From contig CAVSKL010000001.1 in the NCBI GenBank assembly GCA_963728475.1, positions 806,001 to 870,000 of the forward strand: a stretch of DNA of 64,000 nt, written 5' to 3'. Origin of the DNA: CAVSKL01 sp963728475 [NCBI: Candidatus Eiseniibacteriota bacterium] (GTDB lineage Bacteria; Eisenbacteria; RBG-16-71-46; JABDJR01). This document shows positions 44,790 to 53,119 of the stretch, one piece after another (position 1 is the first letter of the stretch; each line of letters opens with the position of its first letter). Made by a program: the position numbers and the translations under genes. The notes beneath the pieces were generated by a model. The model did no database searches. It was not told where the DNA came from and saw only the letters and a list, made by a program, of their open reading frames with translations.

Positions 44790-47327
44790 ATGGCAGAGGA
44801 CGCAAAGCGGGTGGTCCCCGCCGCCATCGAAGACGAGATGCGCACCGCGTATCTTGATTATTCGATGTCGGTGATCGTGAACCGGGCGCTTCCCGACGTG
44901 CGCGACGGCCTCAAGCCCGTCCAGCGGCGGATCCTGGTCGCGATGAACGACCTCAACCTCGCCCCGGACCGCCCCTACCGGAAGAGCGCCAAGATCACCG
45001 GGGACGTCAACGGCAACTATCATCCCCACGGTACCACCGCCATCTACGACGCCATGGTGCGCCTGGCCCAGGAGTTCTCCATGCGGTATCCGCTGGTGGA
45101 CGGCCAGGGGAACTTCGGCTCGATCGACGGCGACTCCGCGGCGGCGGAGCGGTACACCGAGGCCCGGCTCTCCCCGGTGGGGATGGAGATGCTGGCCGAG
45201 ATCGACCGCCAGACCGTCGACTTCCGCCCCAACTACGAGAACGTGCGCGAGGAGCCGGTGGTGCTCCCGGCGCGCTTCCCCAATCTCCTCTGTAACGGCG
45301 CCACCGGGATCGCGGTGGGCATGGCCACCAACGTGCCGCCCCACAACCTGACCGAGGTGTGCGACGCGATCTCGGAGCTGATCGACAACCCCGACATGGG
45401 GGACGAGGAGATCCTCTCCATCGTGCCCGGCCCCGACTTCCCCACCGGCGGGATCATCATGGGGCGCGAGGGGATCCGCAACGCCTATACCACCGGCCGC
45501 GGGCTCATCACCGTCCGGGCGCGGGCGGTCATCGACGTGCTGGAGACCAACCGCGAGGTGATCACGGTCACCGAGATCCCCTACATGGTGAACAAGTCGG
45601 CGCTGCTCGAGAAGATCGCCGACCTGGTCCGCTCGGGGGCGATCGCCGGGGTGTCCGACCTCCGCGACGAGTCCGACCGCGAGGGGATGCGGATCGTGAT
45701 CGAGCTCAAGCGCGACGCCGCCTCCCAGGTGATCCTGAACCAGCTCTTCAAGCACACCCAGATGCAGCAGACCTTCGGAGCGAACCTGCTGGCCCTGGTT
45801 GACGGCCGGCCGGTCACCATGACCCTGAAGGAGATGCTCCACCACTTCGTGCAGCACCGCCGCGACGTGATCGTCCGGCGGACCCGGTACGACCTGGAAC
45901 AGGCGGAGAAACGGGCCCACATCCTGGAAGGTCTCCTGATCGCGCTCGACAACATCGACGAGATCGTCCGTCTCATCCGCGAGAGCAAGGACCCGGCCGA
46001 GGCCAAGGAATCGCTGATGGCGGCCTTCTCCCTCACCGACGTCCAGGCCCAGGCCATCCTCGACATGCGGCTCGCCCGGCTTACCGGGCTCGAGCGCGGC
46101 AAGATCCAGGCCGAGTACGACGAGCTCCAGAAGATGATCGCCGAGTACAAGGCGATCCTGGCCAGCGAGCGCCGGGTGCTGGAGCTGATCCAGGGCGAGA
46201 TGATGGAGCTCAAGGGCAAGTACGGCGACGCCCGCCGGACCGAGATCCGGGCGGCGGAGGGCGAGTTCTCGGTGGAGGACCTGATCGCCGACGAGGACAT
46301 GGTGATCACCATCAGCCACCTGGGCTACATCAAGCGCCTGCCGGTGAACACCTACCGCCGCCAGCGGCGCGGCGGCCGCGGGGTGACCGGGCAGTCCACC
46401 CGCGAGGACGATTTCCTGGAGCACCTGTTCATCGCCTCCACCCACTCCTACGTGCTGGTGTTCACCAACCTGGGGCGGGTCTACTGGCTCAAGGTGCACG
46501 AGATTCCCCAGGCCGGGCGCACCGCCAAGGGGAAGGCGATCGTGAACCTGGTCCAGCTCAAGCCGGGCGAGCGCATCGCCTCGGTGGCCGCGGTCCGGGA
46601 GTTCGACGCCGGGCACTTCCTCTTCTTCGCCACCAAGCAGGGCCAGGTGAAGAAGACCGAACTCAACGCCTATGCCAACGTCCGCCGGGACGGGATCATC
46701 GCCATCGGGCTGGCCGGGGACGACGAGATCATCGACGTCGCGCTCACCGACGGCACCCGGGAGGTGGTCCTGGCCAAGGCCCTCGGCCGCTCCATCCGCT
46801 TCCACGAGAAGGAGGTCCGGTCCATGGGCCGGACCGCCCGTGGAGTCCGGGGAATCACCCTGGATACCTCCGAGGACGCGGTGATCGGGATGATCGTGCT
46901 CCAGCGCGGGGACGCCGAGATCCTGGCGGTGACCGAGAACGGCTTCGGCAAGCGGAGCCCGGTCGACGAATACCGGGTGACCGGCCGCGGCGGGAAGGGG
47001 ATCATCACCATCAAGCCCACCAAGCGGAACGGTGCCCTGCTCGCGATCCGCGAGGTCAAGACCGAGGACGAGCTGATGATCACCACCCGGAACGGGATCG
47101 TGATCCGGCTTCCGATCAGGGACGTCTCCTCGCTCGGCCGGAACACCCAGGGGGTGCGGCTGATCAACCTCGAACAGGGCGACACCGTGGCCGACGTGGC
47201 CCGGATCATGCCCGACGAGGCCGAGGAGCAGGGAGGGAGCGGCGCGAACGGCAACGGCACGGCGGCGGTCGAGACGGAGGATGCGGAGGGGACGGAGGAG
47301 GAGACCGGGGGCGGAGACGAGGAGTGA
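44790..47327 (+). CDS. gyrA: DNA gyrase subunit A
   Basis: The 845-residue GyrA has the DNA-cleavage domain with catalytic Tyr122 in [15 protein letters not shown]. The quinolone-contact helix is [19 protein letters not shown], in which residue 83 is Thr and residue 87 Asp. The C-terminal half is a beta-pinwheel with the GyrA-box [13 protein letters not shown] and repeated (I/L)xxxxxG-type blades. The end is a Glu/Gly-rich acidic tail. Type IIA topoisomerase: it supercoils DNA with GyrB. The ATG at 44790 has AAGGAG upstream. The rex gene overlaps its last four bases. Confidence 0.97.
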   Translation: MAEDAKRVVPAAIEDEMRTAYLDYSMSVIVNRALPDVRDGLKPVQRRILVAMNDLNLAPDRPYRKSAKITGDVNGNYHPHGTTAIYDAMVRLAQEFSMRYPLVDGQGNFGSIDGDSAAAERYTEARLSPVGMEMLAEIDRQTVDFRPNYENVREEPVVLPARFPNLLCNGATGIAVGMATNVPPHNLTEVCDAISELIDNPDMGDEEILSIVPGPDFPTGGIIMGREGIRNAYTTGRGLITVRARAVIDVLETNREVITVTEIPYMVNKSALLEKIADLVRSGAIAGVSDLRDESDREGMRIVIELKRDAASQVILNQLFKHTQMQQTFGANLLALVDGRPVTMTLKEMLHHFVQHRRDVIVRRTRYDLEQAEKRAHILEGLLIALDNIDEIVRLIRESKDPAEAKESLMAAFSLTDVQAQAILDMRLARLTGLERGKIQAEYDELQKMIAEYKAILASERRVLELIQGEMMELKGKYGDARRTEIRAAEGEFSVEDLIADEDMVITISHLGYIKRLPVNTYRRQRRGGRGVTGQSTREDDFLEHLFIASTHSYVLVFTNLGRVYWLKVHEIPQAGRTAKGKAIVNLVQLKPGERIASVAAVREFDAGHFLFFATKQGQVKKTELNAYANVRRDGIIAIGLAGDDEIIDVALTDGTREVVLAKALGRSIRFHEKEVRSMGRTARGVRGITLDTSEDAVIGMIVLQRGDAEILAVTENGFGKRSPVDEYRVTGRGGKGIITIKPTKRNGALLAIREVKTEDELMITTRNGIVIRLPIRDVSSLGRNTQGVRLINLEQGDTVADVARIMPDEAEEQGGSGANGNGTAAVETEDAEGTEEETGGGDEE

Positions 47328-47962
47328 AGGGGGGGCCGCCCTCCGACGAGATCCGGATCTCGGACTCCACCGTCCGCCGCCTCTCGGGCTACTACCGGAT
47401 CCTGATCGAGCTCCGGGCCGCGGGCGAGACCACGGTTTCCTCGTTCGGCCTGGCCAAGCGGGCGGGGGTGACGCCGGCCCAGGTACGGAAGGATCTGTCC
47501 GTGTTCGGTCACTTCGGCAAGCGCGGGACCGGCTATCCGGTGCAACCGCTCGAGTCCGAGCTCCGGGGCATCCTCGGGCTCGATCGCAAGTGGCGGGTAT
47601 GCCTGGTCGGGGCCGGGAACCTGGCCCATGCCCTCTTCGCCTACAAGGAGTTCGCCCGCGAGGGTTTCGAGATCCTGGCGGTCTACGACAACGACCCCGC
47701 CAAGATCGGCCAGATCTGGAACGGCCTCTCGGTGGAGTCGGTCGAGGATCTGGTGCCCTCGGTGAAGCGGAAGAAGCTCCGGATCGGCATCATCACCACG
47801 CCCGCCGCCGCCGCCCAGGAGGTCGCCGACCGCCTGGCCGCCGCGGGGATCGGCGGGATCCTCAACTTCGCCCCGCGCAAGCTTTTCGTGCCCGAACGCG
47901 TGAATCTCCGGAACGTCAACCTGGCCATCGAGCTGGAGAGCCTCTCCTTCGCCCTGAAATGA
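47324..47962 (+). CDS. rex: Redox-sensing transcriptional repressor Rex
   Basis: The 212-residue protein has the Rex winged helix ([16 protein letters not shown]..., [36 protein letters not shown]) and a Rossmann NAD(H)-binding domain ([18 protein letters not shown], then YDNDPAKIG). The C-terminal swapped helix ends [15 protein letters not shown]. Rex represses fermentation and respiration genes when the NADH/NAD ratio is low. Its GTG at 47324 overlaps the gyrA stop (GTGA), which is an unusual coupling that would tie redox regulation to gyrase expression. No Rex operator (TTGTGAA...TTCACAA) is obvious in the window. Confidence 0.92.
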   Translation: MKGGPPSDEIRISDSTVRRLSGYYRILIELRAAGETTVSSFGLAKRAGVTPAQVRKDLSVFGHFGKRGTGYPVQPLESELRGILGLDRKWRVCLVGAGNLAHALFAYKEFAREGFEILAVYDNDPAKIGQIWNGLSVESVEDLVPSVKRKKLRIGIITTPAAAAQEVADRLAAAGIGGILNFAPRKLFVPERVNLRNVNLAIELESLSFALK

Positions 47963-47978
47963 ACGCGGAGGTGCCGGC

Positions 47979-48554
47979 ATGAGCCTCGACGTCCATCCGC
48001 ACCTGTTGCGCGCCGCCGTCGCGGCGTTCGTGATCGCGCTCCCGGCCATGCAGTGGCTGGCCTTCCGCAGCCTGGCCCGGCGGGGCGGCGACGTCCGCCT
48101 CCTCGCCTCCCGCAACGTCCGCGATCACGTCCTGGGCGCCCTGGGCTGGTCGGCGGCGGGGGGGGCCGGGGTGTTCGTTCCGGCGCTGGCGGCGTGGGCG
48201 TTCCGCGCGCGGGCCGGCCTGGGCTGGGACGTGCTCACCGGAATCGAGCTCTTCGCCGCCTTCCTCGTGCTGGACCTGGGCTTCACCGCCGCCGCCGTGC
48301 GATTCTGCCTGGATCTGGCCGGACGGATGGACCCGCCCCGGGTGCGGAGCGCGGTCCCGGTGCTCCGGCTGGCGGTCCTGGCTTCCGCCGCCGCCTACGG
48401 CGCCGCCCTCTGGATCTCCTCCCCCGGCGGCCCCGCCCGGTTGCTGCTCGCGGTCTTCGTCCTCGGGGGGGCGCTGGTGGCCATGGGCCTCAATCGCACC
48501 GCGGAGATGAGTCCCGACCTCCTGGCCCGCCTCGCCCGGGCGCTGGGGAAGTAG
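47979..48554 (+). CDS. Small integral membrane protein of unknown function
   Basis: The 191-residue protein has several hydrophobic segments: AAVAAFVIALPAMQWLAF, HVLGALGWSAAGGAGVFVPALAAWAF, GIELFAAFLVLDLGFTAAAVRFCL, VPVLRLAVLASAAAYGAALWI and LLLAVFVLGGALVAMGL. That suggests about five transmembrane helices. No motif that I recognise links it to a family. It starts 16 bp after rex and may be co-transcribed with gyrA and rex. It converges on the dicarboxylate transporter gene. Confidence 0.6.
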   Translation: MSLDVHPHLLRAAVAAFVIALPAMQWLAFRSLARRGGDVRLLASRNVRDHVLGALGWSAAGGAGVFVPALAAWAFRARAGLGWDVLTGIELFAAFLVLDLGFTAAAVRFCLDLAGRMDPPRVRSAVPVLRLAVLASAAAYGAALWISSPGGPARLLLAVFVLGGALVAMGLNRTAEMSPDLLARLARALGK

Positions 48555-48626
48555 GGGCGGTCACCGTCCGGTCCGGAGCGTCCCCCGGATCGGGGCCGCC
48601 GCCCCGGCGCCGCGCGCGACCCGCGG

Positions 48627-49904
48627 CTACCCCGCCCGCCCAGGCACCGCGCGGGGCGCCGGCGACGAGGCCTCGGAGGGGGATACGCCGGCGAAGTAGC
48701 GGTCCACGATCGCCGCTCCGACCGCGTCCCCCCAGACGTTGACCGCGGTGCGGAACCGGTCCAGGAACCAGTCCACGGCCAGGATCAACCCGATCCCCTG
48801 GAGCGGGAGTCCCACCGCCTTCAGCACGATCACCATGGTCACCAGCCCCGCCTGCGGGATTCCGGCGGCGCCGATGGCGGCCAGGGTGGCGGTGACGATC
48901 ACGATCACCTGCTGGCCGAGCCCCAGGTGCACCCCGGTGGCCTGGGCGATGAAGATCGCGGCCACCGCCTCGTAGAGGGCGGTGCCGTCCATGTTGACCG
49001 TGGCCCCGAGAGGCAGGACGAAGAGGCTCGATCGGCGGGAGACGCCGTTCCGGTCCTCGGCGCACTCCAGGGTGACCGGCAACGTGGCCGAGGACGACGC
49101 GGTGGACCACGCGGTGCCGAGCGCCGGCCCCATCCCCAGCGCGTAGCGGGCGGGGTTTCGCCGCGCGAACACGAACAGCAGGAGCGGCAGCACCAAGAGC
49201 GCGTGGATCGAGAGCCCGGTCATCACGGTGAGGAAGTACTTGCCGATCTTGAGGATTTCCGCCCAGAACGCGCCGCCGCCCCCCGCCTCGCCCAGCCGTG
49301 ACGCGATCAGGCCGAACACCCCCGCCGGCGCCAGGAACATGACCAGCGCCACCATCTTCATGAGCGCCTCGTTCAGCCCGTCGAAGAAGCGGAGCACCGG
49401 GCGGCCGGTCTCGCCGAGGGTGGTGAGCACCCCGCCGAAGACCAGCGAGAACACGATGAGCGGCAGAATGTCCATCTGGGCGGCGGAACGGACGATGTTG
49501 GGCGAGACCAGGCTCAGCACGATGTCGGTGAATCCCACGCTCTCCTTGCCCGCCACCATCTCCGGTACCGCGGTTCCGCCCAGGCTGACCCCAACCCCCG
49601 GCCGGAAGAGGTTCACCAGGATCACCCCCAGCACCACCGCGAGCCCGGTGGTGGTGAGGTAGTAGAAGAAGGTGACCCCGCCGATCCGGCCGATCTTCCG
49701 CACGTCGCCCATGCCGGCGATCCCCACGATCATGGACGACACCACCAGCGGCACGATCAGCATCTTGAGCGCGTTCAGGAACAGGGTCCCCAGCCAGGCG
49801 GTGCGCTGCATGGCCGGCCCAAACATCCAGCCGCACGCGACGCCGGCCGCGATGCCCGCCAGCAGGAAGAGGAGAAATCCGTTGCCGGTGGTCTTGAGCC
49901 GCAC
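48627..49904 (-). CDS. Dicarboxylate/amino acid:cation symporter (DAACS family)
   Basis: The 425-residue protein is a Glt/DctA-type secondary transporter. The first helical hairpin has the serine-rich AWSTASSSATLPVTLECAED. TM7 has the family's signature NMDGTALYEAVAAIFIAQATG, with Asp and Thr for cation and substrate binding. TM8 supplies AAGIPQAGLVTMVIV. It couples uptake of C4-dicarboxylates or acidic amino acids to Na+ or H+. The GTG at 49904, with GGGAGGG upstream, is preferred over an upstream ATG-less extension. It diverges from the lipoprotein gene. An imperfect palindrome copy (48665-48676) overlaps its C-terminal codons. Confidence 0.92.
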   Translation of the reverse strand: MRLKTTGNGFLLFLLAGIAAGVACGWMFGPAMQRTAWLGTLFLNALKMLIVPLVVSSMIVGIAGMGDVRKIGRIGGVTFFYYLTTTGLAVVLGVILVNLFRPGVGVSLGGTAVPEMVAGKESVGFTDIVLSLVSPNIVRSAAQMDILPLIVFSLVFGGVLTTLGETGRPVLRFFDGLNEALMKMVALVMFLAPAGVFGLIASRLGEAGGGGAFWAEILKIGKYFLTVMTGLSIHALLVLPLLLFVFARRNPARYALGMGPALGTAWSTASSSATLPVTLECAEDRNGVSRRSSLFVLPLGATVNMDGTALYEAVAAIFIAQATGVHLGLGQQVIVIVTATLAAIGAAGIPQAGLVTMVIVLKAVGLPLQGIGLILAVDWFLDRFRTAVNVWGDAVGAAIVDRYFAGVSPSEASSPAPRAVPGRAG

Positions 49905-50211
49905 GGGCCCTCCCGGGTGGGGGTGATCGGGTCGAGGGCCGCGCGGAGCCGCCACCGCGACCGTAACCCTCATTCCGAGGCCAAGCTAGCAGATGGAAGC
50001 CCGCCCCGCCACCTCGCCCGGCCGGCGGCGCCCCGGCCATCGTCGAGCTTGTTCCGGTCCTCCTTCTTGACTAGACTGCCTGTGGCCGCGCGCTTCGGGA
50101 GCCCTGGGGCCCCGGGGGGCGCGGCCGGCTTCGAGTAGCCCTCCACCTGGCAGGCCCCCCCCAGCGCCCGGGTACTCGTTCGTGATGGCCAGTCTGGAGG
50201 AAGGAACGTCC
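49905..50211. other. Divergent intergenic region between transporter and lipoprotein genes
   Basis: This 307-bp gap has TTGACT near 50066-50071 without a matching -10 and a strong GGAGGAAGGA (50197-50206). No gene or other repeat is apparent. Confidence 0.35.
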
Positions 50212-52473
50212 TTGAGTCCTGCTGCCCGGCCGCGGAGCCCTCGCCGGCTCCGGCGGCGTTTCCTGCTTCCGCTCCTCGGCGGGGCCGTGGCTCTCCTTGC
50301 CGGGTGTGGAGAACGCCCCCAGGACCGTCTCCAGCCCAACGTCGATCCCCACATCAAGTTCACCGGCGCGCCCTTCGAGGGGAGCAGCGCTCCCTACCAG
50401 GCCCGCCTCTACTGGATCGGCTGGGACGACGACGGCGTGGTGGACCACTACGAGTTCGCGGTCGACCCCCCCTCGGCGTTTACCCACGAGGAGATCGCCG
50501 CTCCCGAGCGCAGCCCGGGCCTGAAGCGGGTCCTGATCCCCGGGCGGGCCGGGGCCGGAGACACCGTGCGCGTGACCAAGACGGTGGACGGGATCGCGTA
50601 CCGCTTCGACTACGTCACCACCCGGGCCACCGACCGGGAGTTCGACCTGTCCACCCCCGACGCGGATTCCCTGGTGACCGGCTCCGGCCGGGTTCCGGCC
50701 AGGACGTTCTCGGGCACCCACGTCATCTACCTCCGCTGCCGCGACGACGCCGGCGGCTACTCCGACGCGGCCCGGACCGGATTCCAGGCCGACAACTTCA
50801 CCCCTTCGGCGCGGATCACCGGGCCCAACACCGGGGGGGTGATCTACACCGGAGGCCGGATCAACATCAAGTGGACGGGGGACGACCCCGACCCGCCCGC
50901 GGTGGGGGTGAAGCCGGTCCGCTATTACTACAAGCTGGTGGACTTGAGGGCGCTCACCCCCCCTTTGAGCGTGTTCAAGCAGTTCGACCCCGAGGACGCG
51001 GTGTTCCACAAGGCGGTGGACATCCCCTGGACCCCGCGGAGCGCGGACACCCTGGGGATCACCCTCGATCTGCCCGTTCCCGGGGAGTACCTGTTCGCGG
51101 TCCGGGCCGAGGACGCCCTGGGCGCGGAGGAGCCCTTTGTCGACTTCTGGCGGAGCACCGGCCAGGGGAACGCCATCCTCATCCGTTCGTCCCAGGGGGC
51201 GGGCCAGCCCGGGCTCACCATCACCGAGCGCGACCTCGGCACCTTCGTGTTCACGAACCCCGGCCAGGCCTACAAGCTCGAGACCGGGGTGGGGCTCAAG
51301 CTCCGCTTTCAGTGGTCGGCCAACGCCGAGCCTTACGGCGGCATCATCTCCGGGTTCAGCTGGGGCGTGGATATCGCGGACCTGGACCAGGAAGGGCCCG
51401 GCTCCGGCTGGTCCCCCTGGGGGAACGTGGCCGGGAATTCCACCCCGGTGGTGTTCACCACCCCGGGCATCCATACCGTCTACGTCCGGGTGAAGGACGA
51501 CGCCGGGACCATCACCACCGGCACCCTGATCTTCAACGTGGCCGATTTTACCTTCGACCGCGGGGCGCTGGTGGTGGACGACTTCCTCGACACCACCTAT
51601 CCACGGGATTCCGAGCACGACCAGTTCTGGCTGGACCGGATCCAGGAGTCCGGCCGCTTCGGCTCCGGGGCCCCCGACCCCTCCCAGTTCCTGTACGCGA
51701 CCGGCGGCACCAACGACCAGGGCTTTCTCAACCCCACCGCGCCGGGCCTGAGCGTCATCGGCAAGTACAAGCTCCTCATCTGGTTCCTGAAGGGATCCGG
51801 TTTCTGTAACCGCACCGGGCTCTTCAACGCCGTGGTCAACGGCACCGCGCTCCGCACCTACCTCTCCCTGGGGGGCCAGATCTGGGTGTGCGGGAGCACC
51901 ACCCTGTCCGCGACCCGAACCGCGGGAACGATCTGCAACAAGCTTCCCGCCGGGGACGCCTCCTATCCCCTCAGCTTCGCGCCGGGCGACTTCGCCTGGG
52001 ATATGCTCCACATCCGGACCGACAAGGTGGACGACAGCAAGGGGAGCGACGTCAACAACGCGATGGTGGGGGTGAAGGCCTGGAACCAGGAGGATCCCAT
52101 CCTCCCGGACATGGACGCCGATCCCGGCAAGTTCCTCGACGTCTACTGGAGCGCGAGCGCGCTTCCGCTCTCGGAAGCGGTGTTCGATCCGATCTTCAAC
52201 GCGTCGACCGATCCCCACGGCGGCTTCATCGATTCGCTCTACGCCTACATGGCCGCGGGCAACGCCCGCAAGAAGAAGCTCTCCCCCTACGAGGGGCGGC
52301 TCTGCGCCATCCGCTGGCACGACCCCGATCCCGGCCGGGAACAGGGGCGCTGCATGTGGTTCGGCTTCCCGCTCTACTACATGAAGGACAACCAGGCCCA
52401 GGAGACCTTCAACCGCGCGGTGGACTGGTTCCGGGAAGAGGTGGCGGTGCCGGCATCCCCGAGCGGATCCTGA
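50212..52473 (+). CDS. Large lipoprotein with Ig-like/beta-rich domains
   Basis: The TTG at 50212 lies six bases after GGAGGAAGGA and yields a basic n-region with a lipobox (RRRFLLPLLGGAVALLAGC), so it is a lipoprotein of ~753 residues. The region after the lipid-modified Cys has repeated beta-sandwich-like segments (YQARLYWIGWDDDGVVDHYEFAVDP; VIYLRCRDDAGGYSD; YLFAVRAEDALGAEEPF; HTVYVRVKDDAGTITTG) that resemble Ig/FN3-type modules. The C-terminal ~250 residues (ALVVDDFLDTTYPRDSEHDQFW..., RCMWFGFPLYYMKDN) form another conserved domain that I cannot name. Upstream GTG 50182 or ATG 50185 are in frame but lack as good a ribosome-binding site. It is probably surface-anchored. Confidence 0.75.
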   Translation: MSPAARPRSPRRLRRRFLLPLLGGAVALLAGCGERPQDRLQPNVDPHIKFTGAPFEGSSAPYQARLYWIGWDDDGVVDHYEFAVDPPSAFTHEEIAAPERSPGLKRVLIPGRAGAGDTVRVTKTVDGIAYRFDYVTTRATDREFDLSTPDADSLVTGSGRVPARTFSGTHVIYLRCRDDAGGYSDAARTGFQADNFTPSARITGPNTGGVIYTGGRINIKWTGDDPDPPAVGVKPVRYYYKLVDLRALTPPLSVFKQFDPEDAVFHKAVDIPWTPRSADTLGITLDLPVPGEYLFAVRAEDALGAEEPFVDFWRSTGQGNAILIRSSQGAGQPGLTITERDLGTFVFTNPGQAYKLETGVGLKLRFQWSANAEPYGGIISGFSWGVDIADLDQEGPGSGWSPWGNVAGNSTPVVFTTPGIHTVYVRVKDDAGTITTGTLIFNVADFTFDRGALVVDDFLDTTYPRDSEHDQFWLDRIQESGRFGSGAPDPSQFLYATGGTNDQGFLNPTAPGLSVIGKYKLLIWFLKGSGFCNRTGLFNAVVNGTALRTYLSLGGQIWVCGSTTLSATRTAGTICNKLPAGDASYPLSFAPGDFAWDMLHIRTDKVDDSKGSDVNNAMVGVKAWNQEDPILPDMDADPGKFLDVYWSASALPLSEAVFDPIFNASTDPHGGFIDSLYAYMAAGNARKKKLSPYEGRLCAIRWHDPDPGREQGRCMWFGFPLYYMKDNQAQETFNRAVDWFREEVAVPASPSGS

Positions 52474-52491
52474 CCGGCCGGCCCGCCCCGT

Positions 52492-52503
52492 CCGAGGCCT
52501 CGG
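52492..52503. repeat. Palindrome CCGAGGCCTCGG, copy 7
   Basis: Exact copy 18 bases after the lipoprotein stop, in the gap between two convergent genes. Confidence 0.85.
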
Positions 52504-52521
52504 TGGGGGGCGCACGGCGGT

Positions 52522-53049
52522 CTAGAACCGGGCGTAGACCCCTTTGAACGGCCGCCCCAGGTCCGCCACCACGTGGCCGGTCCTCGCCTCGTAGAACCAG
52601 CCGCCGTCCCCGTCGCCACCCGCCACCGATTCCGCCAGCTCCGGAAGAAGCCGCGCGCTCCGGGTGTCGATGGTGATGTCGCGGGAGCCGGTGATCGGCT
52701 CGGCGGGAAGCCGCTTCAGGTAGGGGCCGAACCGGTGGCCGGCGTCGCGGGTGGGCGACGGTTCGCCCCGGGAGTCGGTGTAGCCGGTGAGCTGGGCGCG
52801 GAACACCGCGGGATCCCCAGCGCGGTTGTAGTCCCGGTCCGAGGCCGGATAGAAGCCGTGGTCCTCCTGGTAGCGGTTCACCGCCTGGCGAAGGTCGACC
52901 AGGGAGGCGCGGAGCTGCGCCTCGCGTCCGCGCACGCCCCAGTCGCCGGCGGCGATCTGCGCCACCGCCACCACCGCGAGCACCAGGGAGGCGCCGATGA
53001 GGACGTTGACGAGCTGGCCGCGCCGGGGCGCGGGGCGGGCGGTGTCCAT
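52522..53049 (-). CDS. Type II secretion GspG-like pseudopilin, lacking the usual prepilin cleavage motif
   Basis: The 175-residue protein looks like a GspG-type pseudopilin: a short N-terminus, a hydrophobic helix (QLVNVLIGASLVLAVVAVAQIA), then an acidic helix (LRASLVDLRQAVNRYQEDHGFYPASDRDY) and a globular tail with the LPAEPITGSRDITIDTR and GWFYEARTGHVVADLG segments typical of GspG. The prepilin signature GFTLxE is missing: the helix begins RRGQLVNV and the +5 position is Val. It may therefore not be processed by PilD and may act instead as a membrane-anchored accessory. No other T2SS or pilus gene is nearby. It is convergent with the lipoprotein gene. Confidence 0.65.
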   Translation of the reverse strand: MDTARPAPRRGQLVNVLIGASLVLAVVAVAQIAAGDWGVRGREAQLRASLVDLRQAVNRYQEDHGFYPASDRDYNRAGDPAVFRAQLTGYTDSRGEPSPTRDAGHRFGPYLKRLPAEPITGSRDITIDTRSARLLPELAESVAGGDGDGGWFYEARTGHVVADLGRPFKGVYARF

Positions 53050-53119
53050 GGGGCTGATTCTAGCAGGCGACCGCCGGAACGCAGGCGGCGCCGTCCGCCG
53101 CCCGGGGCCGGCGCCGGGG

